The position numbers were made by a program, and so were the translations under genes. A stretch of 64,000 bases of DNA. Source: Atherinomorus stipes. Taxonomy: Eukaryota; Chordata; Actinopteri; Atheriniformes; Atherinidae. Location: NCBI GenBank assembly GCA_023101725.1, contig JALJCO010001228.1, forward strand, positions 1 through 64,000, written 5' to 3'. This document shows positions 1 through 9,263 of this stretch, piece by piece (position 1 is the first letter of the stretch; each line of letters starts with the position of its first letter). The notes under the pieces were generated by a model. That model was not told where the DNA came from. It saw only the letters and a program-made list of their open reading frames with translations, and ran no database searches.

Positions 1-1188
1 TTGCCTGACCCACATGCAACACTCTCAGGAGACGATAGAATTTAAGATGTTTAATATGGTAAGTGGTGATAGTCCAAGGAGGGTTCTGGAGAGGCTGGGA
101 GAAGGGATCACTGGAAGAAGGGGATGAGATTGTGAGACCAAGAAGTGATATTGGAAGATGCTGAATGGTAAAGGCTTACGGTGAGCGGTAACAAGGTCAG
201 CGTGGGAGATGGTGAGTGGGATCCAGTCTGTGGGTAAGTGGTTCCAGAGAGTTGTAGACAGGTGGAGATCGTTGGAGGGCAGACAGGTTTGCAGAGTTTG
301 AGGACGGATGGAATGGGAGTCTTGATGCCAGCTGTGGTGGGTAAATCCAGATTTCCAAGGTGTGTGAAGGTTGTGGTTTGGAGCTGAAGAATCTTGGAGG
401 AATTAATCCGGGTTGTCCACAGAGGGCTAACACTCAGGCACTGAAGAGCTGGCAGCAGACTCCTCTTATCCTCCTCTTGACGAAGGTAATGGAATGCAGG
501 TGTGCAGCTGCACACCTGCTGGAGATTCAATCCTCTCAGCTGCTCCTGGACGACCTCTGGTGGACAGCTGCTGGAACACACCAGGAACAACCATAGATCC
601 CAACATACACTGTATAAAAGTGAATATCAGATCTGACTAATGAATGAAATCAGTGGAAACTACAGAATAAATGACGAACAGGAAAATCACGGACACTCAG
701 ACTGATGGATGTTGTGGCTCCGCCTCCTCCTCAGGAGCTTCATGTGGTTATGACGTCAAACACACGAAGAAGAAACACGAACGAATCACCGTTTCTCATC
801 ATGTTCGTGTTTTTTTTTTATCTCTGAAGGAAACTGATGTTTGTGATGATTCCAGGTTATAATTCTCCCCGTTGTGCGCGCGTGTGTTCAGCTGAGCAGA
901 TTGACGGGGTTTGCAATGACAGTCCTTCATCATCTTCATCATCATCATCATCATCATCAGTGTTTCTTACCGCTCCGGTCAGATGAAGGCAGATCCAATG
1001 TGCAGAACTCGTGTATCTTTAGTATGAACTATGACCAGAATCCGGGTGAAAGAAATAATTCAGGGAAACGTGTTCCTGGAACTATGATGCTGTTTCCTTC
1101 TTAAACTGGATGGAATTGACCCATGGCTAAGCCCCGCCCCCTCCACTCACTCGGACAAACAACATTCAGTGACAGGCGCTATACTTGT
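1..1188. other. Unrecognised non-coding stretch
   Basis: I recognise no gene here. The minus strand is open from 590 to 108 (160 codons), but the translation is a low-complexity Leu/Ser/Thr/Pro-rich protein that I cannot place in a family. It has no obvious domain, and I do not call it a gene. A perfect CRE-type palindrome TGACGTCA lies at 751-758, a (CAT)n microsatellite at 928-959, and a T-run at about 807-816. The right boundary is the start of the 10-bp minisatellite. Confidence 0.5.
928..959. repeat. (CAT)n microsatellite
   Basis: About ten tandem CAT triplets with one CTT interruption near the left end. This is a simple trinucleotide repeat. On the plus strand it would read as a His run, but there is no supporting gene around it. 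Confidence 0.9.
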
Positions 1189-2662
1189 ACATAAGTATAT
1201 ATGTATACTTATACTTGTCTGTACTTCTGTGTAATTGTGCATACTTGTGCGTACTTCTGCATACTTTTGTGTACTTGTGCGTACTTGTGCATACTTGTGT
1301 GTAATTGTGTGTAATTGTGCATACTTGTGCATACTTCTGCATACTTTTGTGTACTTGTGCGTACTTGTGTGTACTTGTGTGTAATTGTGCATACTTGTGC
1401 GTACTTGTGTGTAATTGTGCATACTTGTGTGTACTTGTGTGTAATTGTGCATACTTGTGCGTACTTCTGCATACTTTTGTGTACTTGTGCGTACTTGTGT
1501 GTACTTGTGTGTAATTGTGCATACTTGTGCGTACTTGTGTGTAATTGTGCATACTTGTGCGTACTTGTGTGTAATTCTGCATACTTGTGTGTACTTGTGT
1601 GTAATTGTGCATACTTGTGCGTACTTCTGCATACTTTTGTGTACTTGTGCGTACTTGTGTGTACTTGTGTGTAATTGTGCATACTTGTGCGTACTTGTGT
1701 GTAATTGTGCATACTTGTGCATACTTGTGTGTAATTGTGCATACTTGTTGTGTACTTTTGTGTACTTGTGCGTACTTGTGTGTACTTCTGCATACTTGTG
1801 TGTGTACTTGTGTGTAATTGGGCTTACTTGTGCGTACTTCTGCATACTTTTGTGTACTTTTGCGTACTTGTGCATACTTGTGTGTACCAAACTTTTGTGT
1901 ACTTGTGTATACTTGTGCGTACTTCTGCATACTTGTGTGTACTTGCTTACTTGTGCGTACTTCTGCATACTTTTGCGTACTTGTGCATACTTGTGTGTAC
2001 TTCTGTGTAATTGTGCATACTTCTGCATCTTCTGCATACTTTTGTGTACTTGTGCATACTTGTGTGTACTTGTGTGTAACTGTGCATACTTGTGCGTACT
2101 TCTGCATACTTTTGTGTACTTGTGCGTACTTGTGCATACTTGTGCGTTCTTTTGTGTAATTGTGCATACTTGTGTGTAATTGTGTGTAATTGTTCATACT
2201 TGTGCGTACTTGTGCATACTTGTGTGTACTTCTGTGTAATTGGGCATACTTGTGTGTACTTCTGCATACTTTTGTGTACTTGTGCGTACTTGTGCATACT
2301 TGTGTGTACTTCTGTGTAACTGTGCATACTTGTGCATACTTCTGCATACTTTTGTGTACTTGTGCGTACTTGTGCATACTTGTGTGTACTTCTGTGTAAT
2401 TGTGCATACTTGTGCGTACTTCTGCATACTTTTGTGTACTTGTGTGTACTTGTGCATACTTGTGTGTACTTCTGTGTAATTGTGCATACTTGTGCGTACT
2501 TCTACATACTTTTGTATACTTGTGCGTACTTGTGCATACTTGTGTGTACTTCTGTGTAATTGTGCATACTTGTGCGTACTTCTGCATACTTTTGTGTACT
2601 TGTGCGTACTTTTGCATACTTGTGTGTACTTCTGTGTAATTGTGCATACTTGTGCGTACTTG
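1189..2662. repeat. 10-bp minisatellite with higher-order units
   Basis: About 147 tandem copies of a 10-bp unit of the type GTACTTGTGC. Variants fall at fixed positions (TGTGCATACT, TCTGCATACT, TTTGTGTACT, TGTGTGTAAT). From about 2240 to 2640 the variants recur every 80 bp, so eight monomers form a higher-order unit. Further left the spacing of the same variant blocks is 130-160 bp, always a multiple of 10. Because 10 is not a multiple of 3 and few variants make stops, all frames stay open for hundreds of codons (up to 493 on the minus strand). These are artefacts of the repeat and not proteins. The array ends abruptly in unique sequence at 2663. Confidence 0.93.
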
Positions 2663-2989
2663 GGTCTTGGATTTTCATGTTGACCAGCAGCTGTGCACCG
2701 TTGGTGGTGATGTCACAAGTTCGAGTTGTCACAATCCAACAAGTACGCAGAATCCGTACTGGTAAAATCCACAATGCAGACTTCAAGTACGTACCCACAA
2801 GTTCACGACGGAGTACGCAAACTAGGAATTGAGATTCGGCCTTCGAGGCAATCAAACCAGATCCATGCGGCCATCAAAACGTACGTTAGTGTACGATGCT
2901 GCGTGTATTTATAAAACATACCTGACGTAGCTTTTGATGGGGGCCTTCAGGCAGAAAATTCCTCCTGAATCTGCGCCCCGACCAAATAG
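2663..2989. other. Non-repetitive spacer, possibly dispersed-repeat debris
   Basis: I recognise no gene. The stretch contains several GTACG/TACGT words (for example around 2785 and 2880) and the phrase 'tttataaaac'. That resembles the GTACG-rich sequence at 21000-21100, so both may be fragments of one dispersed repeat. The similarity is too weak to align by eye. Confidence 0.4.
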
Positions 2990-3830
2990 ATATGAAATAC
3001 GGAAAAGACGTTGTAGTAAGTTGTATTTCTAGAGAAGCTGGTTCATGTGTCGACTCTTTCAGAGAGAGATGATCTGATTCAGTTCATGTGAACCACACAA
3101 AGCTCTGTTTTATCTGTGGGGATTTTAACATCCACATTTAAATCCAGAAGAACAAAGTGCAGCTACAGAACACAGAAACTCCATTTATGATGCAGGTTTA
3201 TGTCCTACAATTACACGCCCGAGCAGAACTACAACTCATAGCGCCGCGCTCACTGACAACATGCTAACCAATGTCGCTGACAGGAAAACAGGTTAGTAAT
3301 CAGTGATATCAGTGACCACCTCCCGGTGTTTGCAACCATCCACAGCTGCAGAAATACCATCAACAATGAAGACAGGAAAACGATTTCCATAAGAAGACCA
3401 ATGACAATAAAACGGACTAAAAGAAGAATTACAGAGGCAGGAATGGAAATCTGTTTATGTGGGAAACACAGATGAGGCTTTTTTTATCTTTCAATACCTT
3501 TGTATGATGAAACATTGTCCAGTAAGAAAAGAAAACTATCAAATAAAATCATGTAGATGAACAATGATAACAGAAGGAATCCTGCTGCATGTAAGAGGAA
3601 AAATACACCAAAGAAGTTATGAGGAAAAGAACAGTGGAGGCTGAATATGAATATAAGAAATACAAAAATAAATGAAGATCATGAGAAACAGCAAAAAGGA
3701 GTGTTATAGTGAATTATTGCAATTTCACAGAGATCATATTAAACATCGGTGGAATCTACAGAAACATAATGAAGGAAAGAAATGGAGAGATAGACGACCC
3801 GAACAAGTTCATGAATGAAAATACCTGCAG
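2990..3830 (+). mobile_element. Decayed LINE fragment, endonuclease region (L2/Rex1-like)
   Basis: Plus-strand translation, with stops and frameshifts, gives the apurinic-endonuclease motif FICGDFNIHI. GDFN is encoded at 3118-3129. Some 50 codons later comes a 'LYPTITRPSRTT' block, then 'ISDHLPVFATIH', the usual order of the catalytic Asp/Asn motif and the terminal SDH motif in L2/CR1/Rex1-type elements. A lysine-rich stretch follows ('KEQWRLNMNIR...EKQQKG'), resembling the connector before the reverse transcriptase. No reverse-transcriptase core is present and the reading frame is broken many times, so this is a dead fragment truncated at both ends. The clade assignment is from remembered family patterns and is tentative. 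Confidence 0.7.
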
Positions 3831-4883
3831 GTATCAGGACCGTCTCTCCTGATACCTGCAGGAAGCCGGCCCTCCAGGACCGGGGTTGCCCCCCCACCCC
3901 TGCTTTATGGTGACATCTGCTGGTCAGCCTTCAACGTAGCAGTCGCAGCTGCATGGAGTCATGAGGGACGAGGAAACAACAGAGGACTTTCTGTCAGCAA
4001 GGTTTTCCTGAACGCCCGTCCTGGGAAAGATCCTGGTAGTTGTGTCATTGTGTGAAAGAGAAAATGTCTCCATGATCATACATTTATTTAAGAAATGTAA
4101 AACCCTCCCCCATCTACTGCAGAATGAAACACAAAATCCCAAACACTGTAAAGACACGTAAAAAGCAAACATGTCTCTCCTCACAAACACGTTTCCATTT
4201 TATCACATACTTGTGTACATCATTTCCACACTGTTGCTCTAAATCTAAAGTTCTTTTGTTTTTACTGATTTTGCTCCAAATGAGCCATAAAAGAGCAAAA
4301 CTAGCAAACAGAAGTGGACACAAGCAATAAGGGAACCAAGATATTTTATTTTAGGAATAAATGTGTTGCTATGATGACACGTTTATGTGAAAAAGTCCTT
4401 TTGGTCCGTAGAAATCTAGCTTAGGCTCGTGTTTGGGCTCCTCTCCAGTTCAGCAGCCTCTCTAACTCCATCTCCTCAGTTTTCAGCCTCAGTGTTCCAG
4501 CTTTAACTGAACAATAAAAGCATTTTCTCCACCTCACCACCCTGAAATCAGCAGTCAGTCCCTCGCAGAGTCGGGACCGAACACACATCTTTCCTTAATA
4601 ACAGGCGCGGTTCAGACCCCGGCTTCCTCTTTGTTGCTGCCCCTCCAGCTCTGGAGCAGACCCTCTGCGTGGCGCAGACGTAGCTGGCGTATCGTACGTG
4701 ACTGCTGGCGAGCTCGGAAAGATAACTGTGGATGTTTGGAGTGCAGGTGCCTCAGTCAGCATGAGGAGGTTTTTTGTAAAAGGCCGGCTCATGAGCACAG
4801 ATCAAAGACTCGAGGTGCCCCCACATACGATCTGGCTCCTCCATGGAGACGTTCTGATGGGGGACGAACAAAGAGGGACTGCA
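3831..4883. other. No gene recognised
   Basis: About 1 kb with no recognisable coding or structural RNA signal. A short perfect inverted word (CTGATACCTGCAGG preceded by CCTGCAGGTATCAGG at about 3823-3861) marks its left edge. Short open frames occur on both strands but have no family resemblance. Confidence 0.45.
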
Positions 4884-5443
4884 CACTCAGAGACAGAGAC
4901 AGGAACGTTTCTGTACCTGCAGGTACTTGTTTTTTACAAATGTTCTCTCAAAAGTACAATATTGGTCTTTATGAGGCCAGAAGTACCTATATACTATGAA
5001 AAAGGCTCCAAAGTAATATAAAGTACACATTTGTACCATTCCAACCCTAAGGGTACCTGCAGCATTGAAACATGTGTGTAGCTTGTACAATAACTATAAA
5101 TAGCAGTACTTCTAAACAGTAGTATAATTATAGTTATTATATTATGATTTTCATAATAATCATAGTAATAATTATATGTATAATTATATATGTGTTTGGC
5201 CTAATATTTCTATAATAATCATTCATTTATTATTAGCATCTTTGATTGTTGTCATAATCTCTATTTTATTGACTTTTATTCATCATCTTTAATTGGTTTA
5301 ATTGTACTTTATTAACTCATACAGCTTGATAAGGTACAAAAATGGACCATGAAGGTACAGAAATGTCTTTCAGAAAGGAACCCCCCCCCAGCAACAAGCT
5401 TTGGACCCTTTTAGGTACAAACTGGTACCTCTGTTTCTGAGTG
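4884..5443 (+). mobile_element. Full-length MITE, 'CACTCAG' family, copy A
   Basis: A 560-bp non-autonomous inverted-repeat element. The left terminus begins CACTCAGAGACAGAGACAGG and the right terminus ends GGTACCTCTGTTTCTGAGTG, so the two ends are near-perfect inverted repeats of about 20 bp. The interior is AT-rich near the centre (5100-5260), with GTAC-containing short repeats and a C-run at 5384-5391. I see no transposase. Three partial copies of the same element lie at 6222-6374 (inverted), 13612-13926 (same orientation) and 21115-21434 (inverted). No convincing target-site duplication is visible, so the superfamily is undetermined. Confidence 0.85.
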
Positions 5444-6221
5444 TTGGAAAACGTGTGTTCAGTTCAGGATTGGCTGGAAGCTGCTGAACTCTGAGGCTCC
5501 GGTTAAAAATCAAGCTTCTCTCTGATCTGAGTGTTTCTGACAGAATCGGACGCGTTCTCAGTCTGCTCATATTAAAATCCACCCAACTTTATTTGCAGAG
5601 CACTTTAAAGGGGAGCAGGGAGCACAAAACATTGGTGAAATGAAGGAGTTTGTGGCAGATAATGATTATTTAGAGGCTGCACCAGGTTGCTGCATCACTT
5701 CCATCGTATCAGACAGACGCTGATCTGGAGGATCTAAATATCTGCTGAAGGAATTCAAGTTACACCAAAACTGTCTGAGTGAGGAAATGAACGGATTCAT
5801 GCTGGAAAACAGATCCAGGTTGAAAGTTCCACTTTAAGAAGAACGCATTTGACCAAAGTGTTGCACATACAGTCCTCAAAATTATTCACACCTTCCAATT
5901 AAAGAAGAGAATAAATTCACAAAAGTAATTCAGACAACAAGAAACTAAAGAAACTATTAGTCAATTAAAATTTACTCCCGTTTCTGCCCATCGTTGCTCC
6001 ATTAGAGAGCTTCTGCGGGGTAGATGCCCTCGTGAGCCTCTTGTTTATTTAAATATCCGTCTGCATCACCCAGCAGCTCAGAGCTCCTGATGGTCCGTCA
6101 CAGCGCGACGCGCGCGCTCCTGTCCAGCCTGTGACGTGCATCACAAACAGCTGGAAACTTCAGGGACCCGAACTCTCCTCCCGAGTATTTATTAGGAATA
6201 TATCATAGCGGTTTACTTTGT
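5444..6221. other. No gene recognised
   Basis: About 780 bp between two MITE copies. I see no recognisable coding sequence, RNA gene or tandem repeat. A CG-rich patch (CGCGACGCGCGCGCTCC) lies near 6103-6119. Short minus-strand open frames here do not resemble any family. Confidence 0.4.
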
Positions 6222-6374
6222 AATGTGTACTTTATATTACTTTGGACCCTTTTCAAAGTATATAGGTACTTCTGGCCTCATAAAGACCAATATTGTACTT
6301 TTGAGAGATTATTTGTAATAAATGTACCTGCAGGTACAGAAATGATCCTATCTGTACCTCCATGTTTCTGAGTG
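6222..6374 (-). mobile_element. MITE 'CACTCAG' family, copy B (terminal fragment, inverted)
   Basis: This is the reverse complement of the left about 150 bp of copy A. It ends at 6374 with the terminus CTGAGTG and contains the shared core GTACTTCTGGCCTCATAAAG. The inner part of the element is absent, so this is a truncated copy. It lies about 0.7 kb upstream of zinc-finger exon 1. Confidence 0.8.
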
Positions 6375-6880
6375 TGGACAGAATACCAAGTGTTTTTGAT
6401 ATTTTTGCCTTGTTGTGACGTATGTGTTGCTTCCAGGTTCATTTGGAGTCAGTTACAACTAGAAATCAGATTCAGATTTCAACACCATCTATTTTTAATT
6501 TAACCTCCTCAAGCATCTCTTTTTTGAAAAAAACGGACCGGCAGCAAACGCAGCGCCCAAGAGACAGAACGAAACCAGCAAACTGGTAAACGGACCAGAT
6601 AAACCAGTTTAGATGAAGCTCGCGGGTCTCATTTCACCTGCTGCGATGAAAGCTCCCGCAGCGGGAACCAGAGCAGCACGAGACCGTTTCTGGGCTTCAT
6701 GCTTCTCTTAGTTGATGGTTTTATTGATTTATTAGTTTTTATTTATTGTTAAATTGTTTTAAAAACAACAACTGCTTTAAATGAGAAAAACAGACAAATG
6801 AAACACAAAATAAGTTCATAAATTATTGTCAGATGAAATGTTGGGTTTGCTTTTGAACATCTGTCAGGGCCGCTGCTGCG
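6375..6880. other. No gene recognised; upstream flank of the zinc-finger gene
   Basis: About 500 bp with no recognisable gene. The left part is AT-rich. The sequence is unremarkable until the promoter-like block at 6881. Confidence 0.4.
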
Positions 6881-6912
6881 GTTGCCATGGTGACGGTTGA
6901 TAGTCACGTGAT
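6881..6912 (+). promoter_or_regulatory. Candidate promoter-proximal RFX-like X-box and E-box
   Basis: GTTGCCATGGTGAC at 6881-6894 is one mismatch from a palindromic RFX X-box. CACGTG within GTCACGTGAT (6903-6912) is a canonical E-box (USF/MYC-type). Both lie 160-195 bp upstream of the zinc-finger start codon, and the intervening sequence becomes CpG-rich (GGAGCGCGGGGTCC, TCGCGCGCGC). The position fits a CpG-island promoter for that gene. Function is inferred from motifs only. Confidence 0.35.
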
Positions 6913-7074
6913 CTGAGGGCTCATTAGTCCAGCTTTGTGTCAGTCCGACTCTGCAGAAGGATTTCACAGGTCCTGCAGGGAGCGCGGGGTCCGGGAGTCG
7001 CGCGCGCATCCTGGTCTGATTCCGCGCTGTTTCTGTGTGTGTGTGCGCGCGTGTGTGATGGTGTTTCAGCAACG

Positions 7075-7246
7075 ATGTCTTCAGTCCAGCATCTGGGAGA
7101 GTTTATCTGCGCGCGACTCACGGCTGCAGCGGCAGAGATCTTCGCGGAGCTCCAGAGAACCATCGTCCGGTACGAGGAGGAGGTAGTCCGGCAGCAGAGA
7201 CTGCTGGAGACCCGCTGGAGACCTCACCTCCACCTGGAGCCGGCAG
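7075..7246 (+). CDS. C2H2 zinc-finger protein, coding exon 1
   Basis: This is the first coding exon of a teleost-type C2H2 zinc-finger gene. ATG at 7075 opens 57 codons beginning MSSVQHLGEFICARL and continuing through 'IVRYEEEVVRQQRLLE'. That N-terminal helical segment is the one I know from large families of fish zinc-finger genes (typically MSSVQ..REF...RLTAAAEEIF). The exon ends in CAG|GTACGG, a good splice donor at 7247, leaving phase 1. The acceptor at 12685 supplies AC, making a Glu-Pro-Ala-Asp-Leu-Pro junction that matches the usual 'DLPQ' start of exon 2. The upstream in-frame ATG at 6937 is less likely, because the family start is the MSSVQ methionine. Codons continuing past 7247 are intron. 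The encoded segment probably mediates protein contacts. The gene acts in the nucleus if expressed. Confidence 0.82.
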
Positions 7247-7879
7247 GTACGGAGCTCCGACCCTGCGCGCGCGGGATGACAGGCGGGGACCGTGCGCGAG
7301 AGGGGAAAGAAAGAAAGAAAACATATTTATATATGATGGAGACCTGCATGAGTAATTCACTAACCAGCGCACGAGACAAAAGAAAAGAGTTCATTCCCGC
7401 TCTTCACCTCAAGTCTCATGGAGGCACGCGCGTCACAGAAAGTCGCTGCCAGCAACAGTTGGGGGGGGGGGGGGGGGGGGGGGACGACGACGACGACTCA
7501 GTCCTGTTCTTTAAGTTATCTTTAACAAATCCTAAACCAAGTCATCCAAAAAGTTTAAATGACGTGTTGCTGCAACTTCAGGCATGATGAAAGTGTTTGA
7601 TCGGCTTATCAGGGATCCGATCCTGAAGGTGGATGAACAGCAGCTGATCCGATGCAGTTTGCACACAGAGGAGTGGAGGATGCTACAGTAACGCTTCTGC
7701 ACATGCGCCTTAAACGCGTGGAGCGTAAAGGAGCTTCTGCGACACTTTTATTTATTGATTTCTCTGCTTCTAATGAAACTCACCCCCACATGTGAGCTGG
7801 AGGACTTAGAACAGTCTGAGATCGGCACAGATCTGATGGGCGGGGTCTTATGGGCGGGGCCTTAGACGTTTTAACTGAA
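7247..7879 (+). other. Intron 1 of the zinc-finger gene, proximal part
   Basis: Non-coding intronic sequence. It contains a 23-G homopolymer at 7461-7483 followed directly by (ACG)n. Two GGGCGGGG boxes occur at about 7839-7859. I see no additional exon-like segment. Confidence 0.6.
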
Positions 7880-8027
7880 AGATCACAGAGAGGGAGGGTC
7901 TAGGACCCACGGTCCTCCCCCACTGGTTCCCCACAAGGGGGTGTGCTGCCCCCCCCACTGTTCATCCTCCACACAGGTGTGTCATAGCACCAGAACAGAT
8001 CCATCATGAAGGATGCAGATGACTCGT

Positions 8028-8826
8028 TAGGGCTGGGCGATACGGACCAAATATCATATTTATTTAAGATGATGATATTCGATATATCCCGATATTTTTA
8101 CCCTAATTAGTCTGAAAGTTTCATTTCATATCAAACAGCTGTTTTTTAGTATAGAAACATGTTTATCATAAAGGTATCGTCCTCTGCAGAGATGGAACTG
8201 ATGAAACACTGTTAGAGATGTTTGTAATTAAAGATAGTTGCTGGTTTTTATGATTTCTTTGTAAAAGTCTTGGGGAGGATTGTCTTACAGTTTACATGAC
8301 AGGGGTGGGAAAAATATTGATACACTGAAATATTACAATATTTTCATACTCCATTACCATATCTATATTTAAAAAAGCGATATTGATCTATTTTACTCAT
8401 GAAATCTCAGGCCATATCATCATTTTGTTACGAAATCTCATGAGATTTCACAAAATACCGCGAGATTTCATCACTCTGTTACAAAATCTTGCGGTATTTC
8501 ATGGAATCTCATGAGATTTTGTAACAAAACGATGATATCTTGCGAGATTTCATTAGTAAAATAGATCGATACCATGTTTTTAAATATGGATGTGGTATCG
8601 GCATATGAAAATATTGCGATATTTCAGTGTATCGATACTTTTTCCCACCCTTATTAAATACTCAGGTGACCCCTTTGTCGTCAGTCGAGGTGCAGCCGGG
8701 TCATTATGAAAAAATAGATCAAAAAAATTTGCACAACTATTACAGCGATACAACGATATGTTCAAATATCATATCTCTCTCATGTAAATATATCGCGATA
8801 TCATATCGGTATATCGCACAGCCCTA
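8028..8826. mobile_element. hAT-like MITE nested in the LINE
   Basis: The termini TAGGGCTGGGCGATA (8028-8042) and TATCGCACAGCCCTA (8812-8826) are inverted repeats with one mismatch, of the type seen in abundant fish hAT-like MITEs. The flanks GACTCGT (8021-8027) and GACTCTGT (8827-8834) look like a degenerate 8-bp target duplication. The interior is AT-rich with many GATAT words and no transposase. The element is itself interrupted by the foldback element at 8301-8652. Confidence 0.78.
8301..8652. mobile_element. Foldback MITE nested in the hAT-like MITE
   Basis: Left end AGGGGTGGGAAAAAT and right end TTTTTCCCACCCTT are inverted. The arms continue as complementary sequence (GATACACTGAAATATT against GATATTTCAGTGTATC) almost to the centre, so the 350-bp element is one large imperfect palindrome. 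The central part repeats the words CATGAGATTT and GCGAGATTTCAT in both orientations. No coding capacity. Confidence 0.8.
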
Positions 8827-9263
8827 GACTCTGTTACTGTCAGTCTGCTGATGGGGGGGTCAAACCGGTCACGGCCGCATTACTACGATTACAGTGGTGT
8901 GAGGACTCTTTCCTCCGATTCAACAGAAATAAAACTACAGAAATGCTGATTGATTTTAGAAAACAACAAAAAAACACGCACGGAGTCACTTTGATTCAGG
9001 GTCAGAAAATAGAGCAAGTGCGATCATAGAAATACTTTGGGACCATAAGTGATGAGAGAAAGCTGGTCTGTTAGCAGAAAGGGCCGTCAGCGCCCCCCCC
9101 CCCCTGCCTCAGGAAACGTGTGCATTTCCACACTGACCGAAAACTTCTGACTCTGTTCCATCTTTCCTTCCTGAGTCTGTCTCATCTACTGCTGAGCGTC
9201 ACGGTTCGGTCAGAAAAGCTCGCTGCAGCAAACAGTGAACTGGTCCGGTCGCCTGATTGGGAG

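Larger units (their letters stand above)
7880..9263 (+). mobile_element. LINE reverse-transcriptase fragment (L2/Rex1-like), split by a nested MITE
   Basis: Plus-strand translation gives a PQG-VLPPPLF block (7936-7962), the degraded 'PQGCVLSPLLF' motif of reverse transcriptase. It then reads 'MKDADDS' at 8004-8024, the degraded F/YADD catalytic motif. The frame is broken there by the 0.8-kb insertion 8028-8826. It resumes at 8827 as 'SVTVSLL', then 'NKTTEMLIDFRK' (about 8930-8965), 'KYFGTISDER', and 'LLTLFHLSFLSLSHLL' (about 9146-9193), which is the expected C-terminal order. It ends at about 9263, where the 9-bp minisatellite begins. The copy is dead: it has stops, frameshifts and a disrupted active site. 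It lies inside the zinc-finger intron. Confidence 0.72.

Noticed and set aside
108..590. 160-codon minus-strand frame as a host gene
   Set aside because: Low complexity, no recognised domain, no supporting splice sites; could be a shadow or repeat-derived.
1147..2647. Minus-strand frames of 493 and 296 codons rich in His-Lys-Tyr-Ala-Gln
   Set aside because: Product of the 10-bp minisatellite. The same sequence is equally open on the plus strand.
4887..5090. Short conserved minus-strand peptide also present at 13560-13823
   Set aside because: The conservation is explained by both lying in copies of the same MITE. The frame is interrupted and has no coding signature.
6937..7587. Single-exon 216-codon gene from ATG 6937
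   Set aside because: Only codons from the ATG at 7075 to 7246 resemble the zinc-finger family. The rest reads 5' UTR and intron, including a 23-G run.
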